A stretch of 64,000 bases of DNA from Blasia pusilla. Lineage: Eukaryota > Marchantiophyta > Marchantiopsida > Blasiales. Positions within the stretch are counted from its first letter, which is position 1; every line of letters starts with the position of its first letter. The DNA lies in NCBI GenBank assembly GCA_050084515.1, contig CM114271.1, positions 2,418,001 through 2,482,000 of the forward strand, given 5' to 3'. Both the position numbers and the translations under genes were made by a program. The notes under the pieces are model-generated. The model did no database searches. It was given only the letters and a program-made list of their open reading frames with translations, and was not told where the DNA came from. Shown one piece after another: positions 14,101-26,470 of the stretch.

Positions 14101-15838
14101 TCCATGTGTATTAGGGTTATGATAATCATCTACAATATGTCACTCAAAATGTTGAAATAAGCCCTTTCATACCATGAAAGGGTTAAGCCATGTGAAGGCT
14201 TGAATTCTCCTAAAATACATACCATATGTGGAAATTTTGGATGAAATCAGCCAAATTGATGGTGTCTATTGCATCCAAAAAGTGCCATTTTCCCCACAGC
14301 TCTATAGGATTCTTTCATGGTTTGTGATCTGTCCACTAAATTATTGTCCAATGATGATGTTATAGGCATAGATGAAGATATGGGTGGTTCCTCACTTGAA
14401 ACCCCTCGAAGCCTGACTCCACTCCTTCACTATTGCTCCAACTAACCCATTCTTCCAAACCATTAAAGAATGTCTTGATGACATGGCTCCTCATATGCAC
14501 ACTCAAACACTTAGGCTCATTCTAGACCTTTCACACTTCTCAATAGCTCACATGAGCAAATAACAACATAAATCATAAACTTGTCTCATGCACTCCAACA
14601 CTTGTGCTCAACCTAAGCTTCCCATACTCCTCACTAGATCCCCTAAGTTGGCAACATTGGGTTATAAATAAGATCCCTAATCAAGGAACCTACAAAAGCA
14701 CGCTACCCACATAAAGTGTCTACACTCAACACCTTTGAAATTGTACTTGGCTGTCACAACTCCACTCATACTCATCGTCTCCACAAGGCATATCGCAAGT
14801 TCAACCTAATCCCTATCAACCTCCATGAAAAGAGACAAGTGCACGAACAAATTTTGAAGAAATAACCTAAACACGTGAGCCATCACTTCTCTATTCAATC
14901 AACCTTGATTTCTCTAGTGCAGCAACCTCCGAGGTACAACAATATTCTTGAACTTGAAATAAAATCTCTAATGTATGGATATAGAAAACCAATTGGAATT
15001 GATATGTGTTTCATCACCTCTACCACTCAGTTATAGATAGTATGCTTGGAACCCTCATATCAATATGTGTTAGCCTTGTACTAGACAAGAGTAACTTGTT
15101 CTAAAAAGACTAGGAAAAGTGATAGAAAACTTCTCAAAAATTGTACCTTTGGAAAACCAAAAATTATGGATTTTAACTTCAACTCCTCCTCACTATACTA
15201 CAAAGAGATCTCGACACCTTGAGACTTGTGAGCAAAAGTCTTCCTTTGAGTCTTAAAAACCCAATGGGTCACGTATTTTGTAGGTAGCCAAGTAGTTTCC
15301 AAATGCTAAATGGTTCCAAATCCCCTTAGGTGGATGTCATCTCCATAGGAAGCCTCTTACCCAAGTGTCAACCAATTTCCTCAAATCACTCACCTAAATT
15401 ATAGTGTGGCGATCATTTCCTCATGGCGAGTCTCGAACGGTTCCTTAGCTCAAACAAAAAACATAGTTAATTTCTTTTTCCAAGACTTGAGTTGATAGGC
15501 AAGAAGAGGGGCCCCCCCTCTAAGTACTTATAGGGTTCTTAAGGGGAATCTGATTTTTACCATCATCCACCCAAATGTGGCTAGAACTCGGGGATGTCAT
15601 AGTACATATGCCCATATACCACGTGCGGCTAGGCCCCTATTTAACCCTCCCTATTTTCAGTCGACGTAATTAAAATATGCTTATGAAAAAATACCCTTCA
15701 ATAACCTTTTCGCTACTTTTTCCCCTATTTGACCCTCTCTTTCTTAATTAACTTTTTCAATAATCCAAAAAACCATGTGAAGCATAAGTATTTAACATCT
15801 ATTACAAAAATTACGGATTGTTATGGGTGGGCACTCTC

Positions 15839-15900
15839 CAAATGCCCACCCAAACATTGAATTAAAAATGGAAGACCAAAAATATGATCTTGGATTTTTA
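15839..15900 (+). repeat. Direct repeat copy 1
   Basis: The motif TTGAATTAAAAATGGAAGAC followed by AAATATGATCTTGGATTT recurs about 340 bp downstream at 16180-16240 with few changes. The two copies are in the same orientation. Confidence 0.75.
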
Positions 15901-16179
15901 GTCATATTTTGGGGTCAAGATTAGCGAATCCAATCCGTCCAAGTGTGAGATTACATTACCAGGACCAAGCCTATCAAGTTTCATTCCAATCCAATGGTGG
16001 AAACAAATCTTGGTCATAAATGAAGGAGAATAGTGAAAAGAAGCTCAATGAATCCCCACTCCAAGCCACTATCTCCTTCCTTTCTTGGCCTTCATTTTTA
16101 GTCACAAGCTCAAAAATCATGAAACTTTGTGAAATGATATTCCTTGACTTTTGCAACATAGGAAGAAAAACAGATTCTC

Positions 16180-16240
16180 CAAATGCTTACCTAGAGATTG
16201 AATTAAAAATGGAAGACCACAAATATGATCTTGGATTTGT
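16180..16240 (+). repeat. Direct repeat copy 2
   Basis: Second copy of the motif at 15839-15900. It lies inside a frame of 88 codons that has no recognisable product. Confidence 0.75.
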
Positions 16241-19200
16241 AATTACATCCTGGAGGGCCTTGCTTACATTGACTTCATATTTTTAATTTCCCTCTCCTTT
16301 GTGTAAGTTTGAAGAAATTCCAAAAAAAAATTGTAGGCAATTAAAAATACCCTGAAGTTTGACGTACGTTGTTACCAACATTTTTTTCAGTGACGCCCTG
16401 GGGCTAGGTTAGCAACTCACCAACTTGTGTTTGTCTAGTTAATCCTCATAGAGGTCATGCCTAAATAACTACCATAGAGTTTTGCTTTTATATTCTCCCC
16501 AAATATATTTTGGTGGGTTGCCTTGAAAGTTCATTGTGATTATGCATTGTTTATCTCATGATTCTGATACATGTGCGTGACTTGGAAAATTTCGCACATC
16601 CTGACTTCCCCAAACTCATCTTGGAAGTTTACCCCACATTTTTGTCTAATGGCTAGTATCGATCTTGATTCTCTCCATTGGCATCTCATAGTTGTCTTGT
16701 TGCCCTTCTTGGTTTGTGACTAGTCTTATGGCATCTTGTCCTTCTTGACTACCCTCAACTTCCTTGCTACTTGGTCTTAATTTGGAAATCAGATTAAGGG
16801 TATTACACCTTTCTTGCCTTCCTTGATCATCCTTACCAGTGGTAATACCTTTCCTACTAAAGTTTGTCTCAAGGTTTGTGCTCGTTTTCACTGGCGTTAG
16901 TCACAAGACCAATTCCACCCGTCTTCTAGTCTTGGTTGGTACTCTAATAGATCACACCATATTCTCGCTTTCTTTGATCCATGATTGTGACTCGCTACTT
17001 GATACCTTGATAGCTTGAACGTCATAGACTTAGCTATTGGCGATGCCAACCAAGAAAGGTTAGGGAAATTTAATGATGAAAAATCATTGTTAGAAGAGTC
17101 TTGCAGGAAAATTTTATTGTGGCCAAATTCTTTTGAAACATGAACCTCTCTCAAGCTACAATGTAGTGCTCCTATATGCTTACATTGCTACCCTAGAAAT
17201 CCATGTCTTTCTCCAAGGGACTCGGAATAGATTTTTTCCCCCATTTTTTATTTTTTCATCTATTTTTTTATTTTTTCATCTATTTTCAATTTTTCATCTC
17301 CTCTCAATTTTTTGTTGGCTTTGCACTTGAGATTAGTATTTTTGTCCCCACAGTTATGCTACTACTCCTAAATAGATTGTCACTAGCAAATCATATAGAA
17401 AGAATGGGCAACGCTTCCGTGCAAAATCATTTGAAAAACGAAAGAAACAATAAACTACTAGAAATATCCACACTAAGGCTCTCCAACGGGCCAATTCAAA
17501 TTCTCATCTACACACAACAAATTCCCCTTTTCCTACTCACATCTTTCTCGTATGAAATTGTGGTAATGACAAAGTTATAGTTGATCATCTTATTAATTTC
17601 CTACATCGTTGATGTGGTATAATTTTAATCGGTGACCAAGGTAGAAAAAGATAGACATCCTTTTTCTACCTTTTATATTTGAGTTCAATTTTCTCAAGTA
17701 AAGATTGGGTTTGGCCTAAATACTTTTCAAGATAATAAAACTAAGGCATCATGGATTGGATAATTGAAGAAATATTTTTAATATGAACATATGAAAATTT
17801 CTTTGAATGTTTTCCAACTTTAAGTGTGCTATGGATATTTAGAGACTTTCATTCTTCACAAAATTTGTTAGAAACGCTCCTTACTAAGATTCCAATTTCT
17901 TAGACAAATGGTAGGAGAAAAAGTGGGCAACATAGATTAACTTCACGCAATTAAGACTTTATAATGATGATTTCAAGTACAAATAAATGAATGATAAACT
18001 TATGATAACCAACATAAACACAATGATTAGTTCTCGATTCGTTAAAGCCAAAAATATTCACATGTGTATAAATCAATGGGTTTTGAATTAAGCACTTAAA
18101 AATGGTTGAAGACATGGTTAAAGCATGAGCACATATTTCTAATAGGAAAGGAAAAAGAACTTAAAGCAATAGAAAATGTGTAGGATATGAGTAAAGGGAC
18201 GGTCATACACTCCCCCAAAATTTCCATGTGATGTACACTTATTATTTAAGAAAAATATGAAAATAATTTTTTTCTAGAAAATTAGAAGTGATATGTTGTC
18301 ACTTACATAAAAAAATTATTCTCTTTCAATCAAACTTATTAAGGGAGGACGGATTCTTGATTTGCAAACATGTGTCTTATTTAAATATAGGAGAGGGGCA
18401 ACAAGAGAATGTTTTCATCGTTTTGGGGGCAAGAAAAAATATTTGTTTGGATTTTTGCAAACATAATTATTGTTTTGATCATAGCCTCTATATCATTCTT
18501 TGTTATTCTCATTTTAAAAAATTTGGATTTTTTTTCCTTTTCTCCGTTTAAAATTTCCCAAACATACCTCCCTCACCTTTTTCCAATGGTATCTACTATT
18601 TTTCATGTCTTCTAATATGTGAGAAAGTCTAATTTAAGAGGTGGCATGGGGGGAGACATCCACGTAAATATCATCCAACTCCAAAATTTAATTGTAAAAA
18701 AATCAATCTTGGGAGATTCTATAATTAAAAAGTAGTAAAAAGTGGTATAACGTTACTACATAGCATAGGCATGTTAGTACTTGTCTTATTGCATGGATCT
18801 ACTAATATAAAATCCATGCTATACATCAAGGGAAGTTTGAAAAGTGCTTGTAAATTTCTTTCCTATTGTGAATTGACGTGTGTCAAGTCTAGAGGCATCC
18901 AATATTAAAAGTATGTCAAATAAAAAACTCTTGGAAAAAACCCCATCCACTCTTAATGTGAAAGGGACAGGAATCACGCTCCTTGATATTTGAAAAAGTG
19001 AAAAAACTTATGCCTTGATTCAAAATGTTTGTTTTGCTCGTCATGCTTATGCATCTTTAGTTAGTACTCCATTTTACTATGAAACCTAAAAAGAGGACAA
19101 AGAAAGACAACATCATCCCAAAGAGGGAAAGATAATCTAGAATCTATATTATTTTGGTAGAGGGCCCTCTTGATTTTAAACCATCTCTCAAATAATAGGA

Positions 19201-19849
19201 TTGCTCGAAGTTAATTTAAGAGGTTACTTAAGTTATTAGTCATATTTTTACCATATTTATGGGTAGTTTGAATTATCCATCATTAACCTATGCATAGCAC
19301 AAATGCCCACTAGTAAACTATTATTAGAATACAAATACCAAGAGTCTATAAGACTATCCATTTGCGTTGTTAAAGTTATAAGGTGAAGCTTTAACTTATG
19401 AGAAAGTCCGTAAAGGATACAATATGGCCAAATGCCTTTGCATGGTGGTCATAGAACTCCAAAATTGGATTGTAAAAAAAAAAAACAGCGTCTTGAGGCG
19501 ACTTGAAAATAAGAATAGGGCAATGCAACATCAAGGCCTTAGATTCACATGTTTATTATTACTAGTCTTACCATGGGAATCCAATAGTGCAAAACCCATG
19601 CTATCCACTTGATATTAATCAGTCGGATTTTGAACATTGCTTGCCAAAAATATTCTTATTTATCTACGTGATATGTGGCAAAGCAAAGCCCTTGATAAAA
19701 AGAAATCCATTAACTTTAATAGATTATTACTAGTATTATGAGTATTATTATTTGAAGCGCCCAACATATAGTGAACTCTCTAATCTTACCAATTGTCTTA
19801 GGTTTCATAAGAAATTCATGAAGATGTGTTATTTATTGAGTAAAGGAGA

Positions 19850-20290
19850 GAAAGGGAAAACTTCTCAAATGAATGGAAGAAAAAAATAGATATTTTAAAG
19901 AAAATAAGACCTTCAAAGATTTTCTCAAGGGTTAATTTTTAACAAGGGAGGGGAAGATAGGAAAGGGAAAATTTTCCAAACGAGGTTTTAAAAGGTGTTT
20001 AATTTTGAGATAAAAACACAGGTATAATTTTAAAAAGGACGAGGAAGGTAGAAAGAGATAAATTTTCAACAAGAAGGGGTTTAATAATATTTTTTTTTAA
20101 ATGTTAAATTTTCAAGAGGAGATGGAAGGAGAGATAGGGATAAATTTTCAAGAAGAGATGAATTTATGGATAATTGTTTTGAAGAGATTTAATTTTCAAT
20201 AAAAGAGATGACGTGAGAAGAGTTCAATTTTCATAAGGGGATAGGAAGAGAAAGGGACAAATTTACAGCAAAGGAGAATGTTCATAAGGA
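19850..20290. repeat. Diverged purine-rich repeat cluster
   Basis: Variants of GAGATAAATTTTCAA with purine-rich spacers recur at roughly 40-70 bp intervals. The units are clearly related to each other but strongly diverged. No coding potential. Confidence 0.5.
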
Positions 20291-21069
20291 ATTTTCAATT
20301 GTTAAGGTTCCTCTATACAAAGAGGAGGACTTTTTGTCCCTTTCATAGCAAAGATTTTGGACAACTCTTTGCGGAAGGGATGTCCGTTTTCCTCTAGCCC
20401 AATATATTACACAAACACAAAAGCACTTGGCACCTTGTACCAAACGATCAAAGTGGCCTGAATGGGATGGCACCACAATCACCTAAGACGAGAGGTCTAG
20501 TGTATAATAAGGACAAGGTCCCATGGGGTCAAGGTTGCAACAATCCGACCTGACTATGATTGGGAGGATGCAGTTGGAGAGACACTCTTTTATAACCAAA
20601 TACCGTTCAAAACAAGTTGGTACAAGAAGGTAATACCGTCGCAATGACTCGAGCCCTACTTTTCTCCGGTGGAGACCTTCGTCATAGTCCCATTTGCACG
20701 CTAAGTCATGCATCCTTAGATTCAATCAATCTTGGAAGTCCCCACAACTTTAGTACCCACAAGACCGCATCCAAAGTCACACACATACAACCAATTGAAA
20801 CCCAAGTCCAATAAATAAAGTCCAAACTAGTCTGCAGCCCTTTTCAGAGGGGTGGGAGAGAAAGTAATTAGTGAACATGTGTGGAGGATAGGTGGATAGC
20901 CTAGATAGAGAGGGAAAAAAAGAGGAGTGTCTATAGGGGCCGTAGTAATAAATAACTAAACACAGCCCCTACAAGCACTCTCAATTTTTTCCCCTCTCCA
21001 TCTAACCTATGCCTTGTGCCTATTCATTCTCGAGTTAGTTGAAAGTCGAGTTAAACGGGGAGAGACACT

Positions 21070-21175
21070 TAGGCAAAACTAAACACCCAGGTGTGTCCAA
21101 GCGGATTTGAACACACATCCTACCATTTTGCAGAGATGGTGGTTATCCATTTAGCGATAATCTCCTGCAAACTAA
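21070..21175 (-). repeat. Possible tRNA-derived SINE head
   Basis: Read on the minus strand, TCGCTAAATGG resembles a Pol III A box. GTGTTCAAATCC, about 45 bp further on, resembles a B box. The segment between cannot be folded convincingly by eye into a functional tRNA, so a SINE fragment or tRNA relic is more likely than a tRNA gene. Confidence 0.35.
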
Positions 21176-21199
21176 CAAGGAGAACATAACATCCTTTCG

Positions 21200-21978
21200 G
21201 AAAAGGACCAAGGTTAACTAACTCAACCATGACTTAAGCTAATATGACGATGACTAGGCGAACTAACTCAACCTCAACTTAAGCTAATCCAAGGGTGAAT
21301 AGGTGCGAGGAACCCATGTATCTACGCGTCCCAATAATTAATTTCTCCCCCTCCCCACCTTCTCCAAACCCCATTAAACTAGTAAAAAAAAAGAAAATGT
21401 AAAGGCTCATTAAACTGGTAAAAGAAAAGAAAATGAAAGAAGAACCCTAAAGAAAACCCAAACAAAGCTCTCTCCCATCATGCGCTACATATGATGCTAT
21501 TTCCCATATAAGCTCTCTCGCCATATCCGCTCGAGGACTCCCCGTTCCTCATGAGGTGCCACCTCTCGGGGCAGGAGCGCATGGGCCGCAGAGTAGAACT
21601 ACTGAAGACGAAGTCGCGGGAGAGGAGGAGGAGGTCGACGTAATCGGAGAGCAGGAGAGAGAAAGAATCACGAGAGAGGGGCAGAAACATGGAAGGAATG
21701 GGTGTGAACAGTTGAAGAGGAAGAGGAAGAGGAAAGAAAGAAATGAAACTGTTGAGAGGAGGAGGGGTGTTTTGGAGTGGAGTGGGAAGAGAAGAGGGAG
21801 GGACGGGAGATTGGAGTTGGGAATGAAGGCATTTTGGTTCGCGTGCACGAAAAGTGGTCTGGTTGTAGAGAAGAAGAGCCTTCAAGTAGATCAGCAGCAG
21901 GAGCAGGAAGGACAACAGATTAGTACGCAGAAGAGGCAACAGGTTGTTCCCCCTGCTCCCCTGCCGGTGGACAGCGCC
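21200..21978. promoter_or_regulatory. Probable ARPC2 upstream region and 5' UTR
   Basis: Base composition becomes purine- and GC-rich from about 21540 up to the ATG at 21979, as in a plant 5' leader. The frame of ARPC2 stays open upstream to 21556, giving a possible 141-residue extension of low complexity rich in Arg, Glu and Lys. Family members begin at the MILL motif, so I treat it as untranslated. Confidence 0.5.
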
Positions 21979-22053
21979 ATGATTCTGCTGCCGGGAGCCT
22001 CGAGGGTTTTGCAACAGGTTCTTCTCTCTCGCCTCCGATCGTATGTGACCTGT

Positions 22054-22106
<53 letters not shown>

Positions 22107-25100
22107 AGCTTGAAACCGTGTCGTAAATGGTGCTGGCAGATGCGATGCAAAAACATGCAACGAATGGGTCTCGTGGGCCTTTGGTAGTCCTGGGGACTAG
22201 AAAGTCTTCTCAGCCCAAAGAACGCTCTGTGATCTCTGATTTTGAATTTCACGCACTTGCGGATTGGGGAATCCAGAACATCGGGATTTCACGTCTGCTT
22301 CCATCCAATGCTGAGATTGTTTACAGCTGGTGTCAGGCGATGAGTCCTTATCTCGCTCAGGAAAATTGCGGAGGAGGCACTGGGTCGTCCTGTAGTGATG
22401 GCGATGGGAGGGGAGTTCTGGATGCGATGAACTTCTTTCGCTAGGTTTCTATGATACTCAGATTTTGGAGATCATATTGGAGATTTTTCTGGTTGTGGAC
22501 GATTCTAGTTTTTCGTTTTTTCGCCTGATCCATGCGGATACATGCTGTGAAGGCGCAGCGATGGAAGTGGGGCTGGGGGGGATCGGCCTACAGGCTATGG
22601 ACGAGCTGAACTATTAGGTTACGTAGCTGTATGTTTCAAACGCAGGTGGATGTAGATTAAGCGTGTATCGGTTTTGTGGCCTGGCTTTATCCAGTCCTAG
22701 GAGTGTAACCACATTGGTCGTATGGAGATGCTCTCATCTGGGGGTCACAGCTAGACCTAATATTTCTCTCAATATGTGTACTAGTTCATACGTATAGTCA
22801 TATCCGTATGAACTAGTACACATTTGGGGGTCACAGCTAGACCTAACATTTCCTTCAATAGAGAACGGATATGACTAGACGTCATTGAAGAATGAGCTCA
22901 TTCTTCAATGACGTCTAGTCATATCCGTTCTCCAGGCCTAGATTTAAAAAAGTTTAGAGACGAGGTATTTGTGCTCCCCTGGCCACACTTATCTTTCTAC
23001 CATTCCTGAGTTTTGGTCGAATCTGAATTTTTGTACTCCAAACGTAACAGCACCTTTAGGTTATAAATTGACCACAAGGCAAGTTGATTGGAAGAATAGG
23101 GAAGTGGCCTGGTGATCGAGAATCTTCACATTACCTCAGCCATGGGGTTTGAACCCGTACATTCTGTTCTTTGCACATGTGAGAACTTGTGTATTGTCAG
23201 CAATTTCATTATCAAACAAGAGAGGCTACTGGAGATGATAGAATTTGGTGAGCTGAGGAAGTATCATGGCCAACTACGTAGAATTTCTTACTGAAGCATA
23301 TGATGTCTACTTGTCTTGACTCCTATTCATACGTTTTTGTCATAAGTGGCCATTTCACATCGTACTTTAGTGCTGAACCTACTTTCTCTGTGTTTGTGCT
23401 GTTGCAGGACAGAGAAGCCCGGGGAGGTCGATTTCCATTTGACTGAGTTTGATGATATCCGGTATCATATCAAAGTACGTGAAATCTTCTCCTTCAAATT
23501 TCCTGTCTTACCATGTTTCCCTGATATCAAGAAGACTAAGGACCCAATTCTTAACTACAATTTGAATTTTCGAACCTTGTGTATCTGTGGGAGTGAAAAA
23601 CTTTGTGCCCAGGAGATGTACTTTGCAACTGTTTCTTATGTTCCTCTGTACTTCCACCTTGATGTGATGCGGTGAATATTGGCATGTGCAGGCATCAGCC
23701 AAGGACCCGAAGAAAATAACACTGTCAATCTCACTTCCGCAGTCGCCTCCGGAGACTGTTTTATCCGCTGGCCTTCCTTTTGGTGCGATTGAGGCTGTCA
23801 GGGGAGCATATGGATCAATTGCTCAAGTTGTTGACCCACCCGAGACTGATTATCACCTCACACTCAATCTCGACGTACAGAGCATTCCTGAGGATGAAGG
23901 TACCAGCTTTACTTCACCTGATATGTAGAAAGCGAGTTTGCTTGTGGTGAAACAAGCTTTCGCCACTTTCTACTTCACATCAAGAGATTGCAGGTTTAAT
24001 TTATGCTGGATTGAGGAGCATATGAGTTCTCCTTTTGTTTGTGCATGGTCAGGCACAAGAAAGAGATTGTTAATATGAAGAGCTGGGTTGTGGCCTGTTC
24101 AGTTTTCTGATGGACCGAGTGGTAGTTCCAGTCTCAAATATTTTTTTCTACGTCACAGGATGACTTGAAAGTTAATTCATGAAAGTTCATGAATGTTGTT
24201 TGGGTTGAGTTCCGGTATCTAACATGAAACCTTCAACAGCAATTGCAGAGCAGCTTATTACGAAAGTTGCCTCTTTGCGCTCTATTGTTCTTGGAGCACC
24301 GTTAAGAGAGATTTTGAAGCACCTGGCCACCAAGACAGTTGCCCCAGATGCAGATCGCCTCGTGGCTCTCATGCACAGGCCGAAAGAGTCCTATTTTGTC
24401 ATTCCCCAGGTATGAGTGTCTGTGCTGCTGAGCCTACTTCAGAATTCAATTAAAGTTTGCTATGCATTTTAGGTTTATGTATTTATTGAGTGGTCTCTGC
24501 TGGTAGTGATGTGAAAGGGTCATTTTTTCATCATTCTGTTTGTATTTTATCTCATAAAGTCTTCATTTGTGATGAAGTAAGGGATACTGGGAATGTTGCT
24601 GCATGTCTCCCTTCGTTTTACTGGTTTTCAAGAAAATTCTAAAATTCTGAAGGATTGTGCCCATTGCAGCCTGAGAAGGTAACAGTTGTTTTTCCCATGC
24701 GGTTCAAGGACAGTAACGATGTGATTCTTGGCACCTCTTTTCTGCAGGTCAGAGATACCACTTACTCTTGGATCTAGAAAGCATGAGTCAATTTACTTCA
24801 GTTAGACAATTATCTCCAATTGTATCTAGCAGCCTTTTTTTCAGGCCACTTTCATTTATGTGGGTCCAATCTGTTGAAAATCCAATTTTCTAGTGACATT
24901 CCAGCTAGTTGTGGCAAGTACTTGACAGCTGAGATGAACAGGTCTCCGCAAGTTCATCACAGTGCTCATGGCACAAAGATACGTCTAGCTACTGCATAAT
25001 GGAACACAAAGATTCTTGTATTGCACCTGGCTTGATGGGTTGTTCCTCAAAGTGCAGGAATTTATGGAGGCAAGACGCTCACCCGGGTTGAGCACAGCAC

Positions 25101-26470
25101 CACCGTGTGTCTGGTCTCCTGCTCCACCGCTAGAGTTGAAAGGAGCACCTGGCCAGGCTCTTGATGCAAATGCTGGATTTGTATCTTTTGGTATGTATTG
25201 AGGTGAAGAACTCCCAATATTACGATATCATGGGACAGTCACATTCCTTTGTTGGGATGGTTTTTCTGGTTGAGTCTTTTTGTTCAGGTAAACCTAACCT
25301 TGGGCATTATGGTGCCTGGAGTAGGAGTGCTTGTCTATTCAGACCAATGTTCACTTCAGTTCTTGGGGGAGCTTATCATAGTATGTTGTTTCATTGTTTA
25401 GCACTGGGTCCCTTATTTACCTTGAAACATGCTTCTGGCAGTAATTTTCCCACGGCATGTGGAGGGCGATAAATTGGACAAAGTGGTTTGGATTTTGTCA
25501 ACATTTTATGCCTACGTCAGCTATCATATCAAGGTGCTTGAGCCTTACTTGAATTGCAAAGTTGGATTGGAGTCAGTCATTCTCTGTATGTGGCTTTCGT
25601 TACTAGCCAAGCCTTTTTCTGTGAACTTTTTTTTTCCCTGGTCTAGGAGTTTGGAATAATTGCCAAGTACTGGAACTTGGTGGCAATAAAAAATGTTCCA
25701 TTGTTTGATGGTTGGTCTAGGCTCTCACAGTTTTTGTGTATTTAAAGTTTTTGTGGGAATATCAATTGTACTCAGGAATTCAGTCCTAGATTATTCTGAA
25801 CTTTATTTGGTCGTTTGTAACTGCCACCTGGGAGAAGTTGGTGCAGCAAGGAACTTTGTATGCTGTTGCATAGTGGTGCTTCCCCTCAATGCTCAGTGAC
25901 CTTCTGGGCCTGGATACTCTTTTCTTGATGGGATCTTCCCTTGATGCCAGTTTCCCATAGGCGTTTTGTTAAGTGTCCTTGGCCAATTCGTCCTGGTTGG
26001 AAAGGATGTGGAGAATCTTTCTTGGTATCGTGGAAGATATTCAACCTTACCTATATTACAGAAATTGAGCCCTTCCTCCTTTGTTTAATTGTTGAGGTTA
26101 GCTTTCACTCATACCTTGGGCCCTTGAGAAAATTAGAGAAGGTAGATTGTGTTTATGTGATTGGATTTCTGTAAAAAACAGTTAAGTACAAGTTTGCTTC
26201 ATGTGTTGACAGTGTTCAAAGGCATTCATGCACACGCGGATGAGAAGGCGAGTGGAGACACTCATACAGGTGCTTACCAAGCCCAGGCATGATTGGCTCA
26301 ATTGGACTTTTGAAGTTATGAAAGTTTTGTTGAAATGCTGCAGGTGATCTTGATTGAAATGGCTTGGTGAGTCAAATGCATTGCTTGTGCAGGTGCTCAA
26401 CCGAGCAAAACCTGAAACAGAAAAAGAGAAAAAGAGCATGTCTGGCCGGAGCTTCAAACGTTCGGTATAG
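21979..26470 (+). CDS. ARPC2: Actin-related protein 2/3 complex subunit 2 (p34-Arc)
   Basis: ARPC2 is a core structural subunit of the Arp2/3 complex, which nucleates branched actin in the cytoplasm. Nine exons are supported by GT/AG sites and continuous phase: 21979-22040, 23408-23474, 23692-23899, 24240-24409, 24670-24747, 25058-25190, 25442-25533, 26213-26269, 26393-26470. They give 945 nt, 314 residues, close to the usual plant length. Recognisable blocks in order are MILLPGASRVLQQVLLSRL, VDFHLTEFDDIRYHIK, KDPKKITLSISLP, GLPFGAIEAVRGAYG, SIVLGAPLREILKHLA, RLVALMHRPKESYFVIPQ, KVTVVFPMRFKDS, FMEARRSP, NAGFVSFVIFPRHVEG, STFYAYVSYHIK, AFMHTRMRRRVETLIQ and the basic SMSGRSFKR end. The gene looks intact. 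Intron 1 (1.37 kb) carries a CT repeat, two hairpins and a possible SINE. The start was chosen because family members begin MILL. Confidence 0.95.
22052..22105. repeat. (CT)n microsatellite in ARPC2 intron 1
   Basis: About 24 CT units start 11 bp after the exon 1 donor site. A pyrimidine tract this close to the 5' splice site and leader is common in plant first introns and may affect expression; that is inference. Confidence 0.95.
22740..22860. repeat. Direct repeat flanking a hairpin in ARPC2 intron 1
   Basis: GGGGGTCACAGCTAGACCTAA occurs near 22740 and again near 22825, each followed by a TATTTCTCTCAATA-like sequence. Between the two lies an 18-bp inverted repeat (arms 22775-22792 and 22805-22822, TGTGTACTAGTTCATACG and its complement) with a 12-bp loop. 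Confidence 0.9.
22861..22932. repeat. Perfect 72-bp palindrome in ARPC2 intron 1
   Basis: The 36-bp arm from GAGAACGGATATGACT to ...GAAGAATGAG is followed immediately, with no spacer, by its exact reverse complement ending CATATCCGTTCTC. The inner motif AGTCATATCCG also appears in the loop of the neighbouring hairpin at 22793-22806. Confidence 0.97.
23100..23170 (+). repeat. Possible tRNA-derived SINE head in ARPC2 intron 1
   Basis: TGGCCTGGTGATCGAG resembles the A box of plant tRNA-derived SINEs, and GGTTTGAACCC about 40 bp on resembles a B box. The spacing is about right. Tail and target-site duplication were not identified. Confidence 0.4.

Larger units (their letters stand above)
14101..21050. 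other. AT-rich region with old repeats, no gene recognised
   Basis: Nearly 7 kb without a convincing gene on either strand. Scattered frames of 60-125 codons (for example 17203-17580 +, 16646-16891 -) show no family motifs. The base composition and repeats suggest decayed transposons. T-rich runs occur at 17230-17320. Confidence 0.5.

Noticed and set aside
21070-21175. Functional tRNA gene on the minus strand
   Set aside because: Acceptor and anticodon stems do not pair convincingly by eye; kept only as a possible SINE relic.
21478-22014. 178-codon minus-strand frame over the ARPC2 leader
   Set aside because: It is the complement of a purine-rich leader, low-complexity Leu/Ser/Pro, antisense to the start of a well-supported gene.
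22127-22444. 105-codon frame inside ARPC2 intron 1
   Set aside because: No known motif, and exon 1 joins exon 2 in phase without it.
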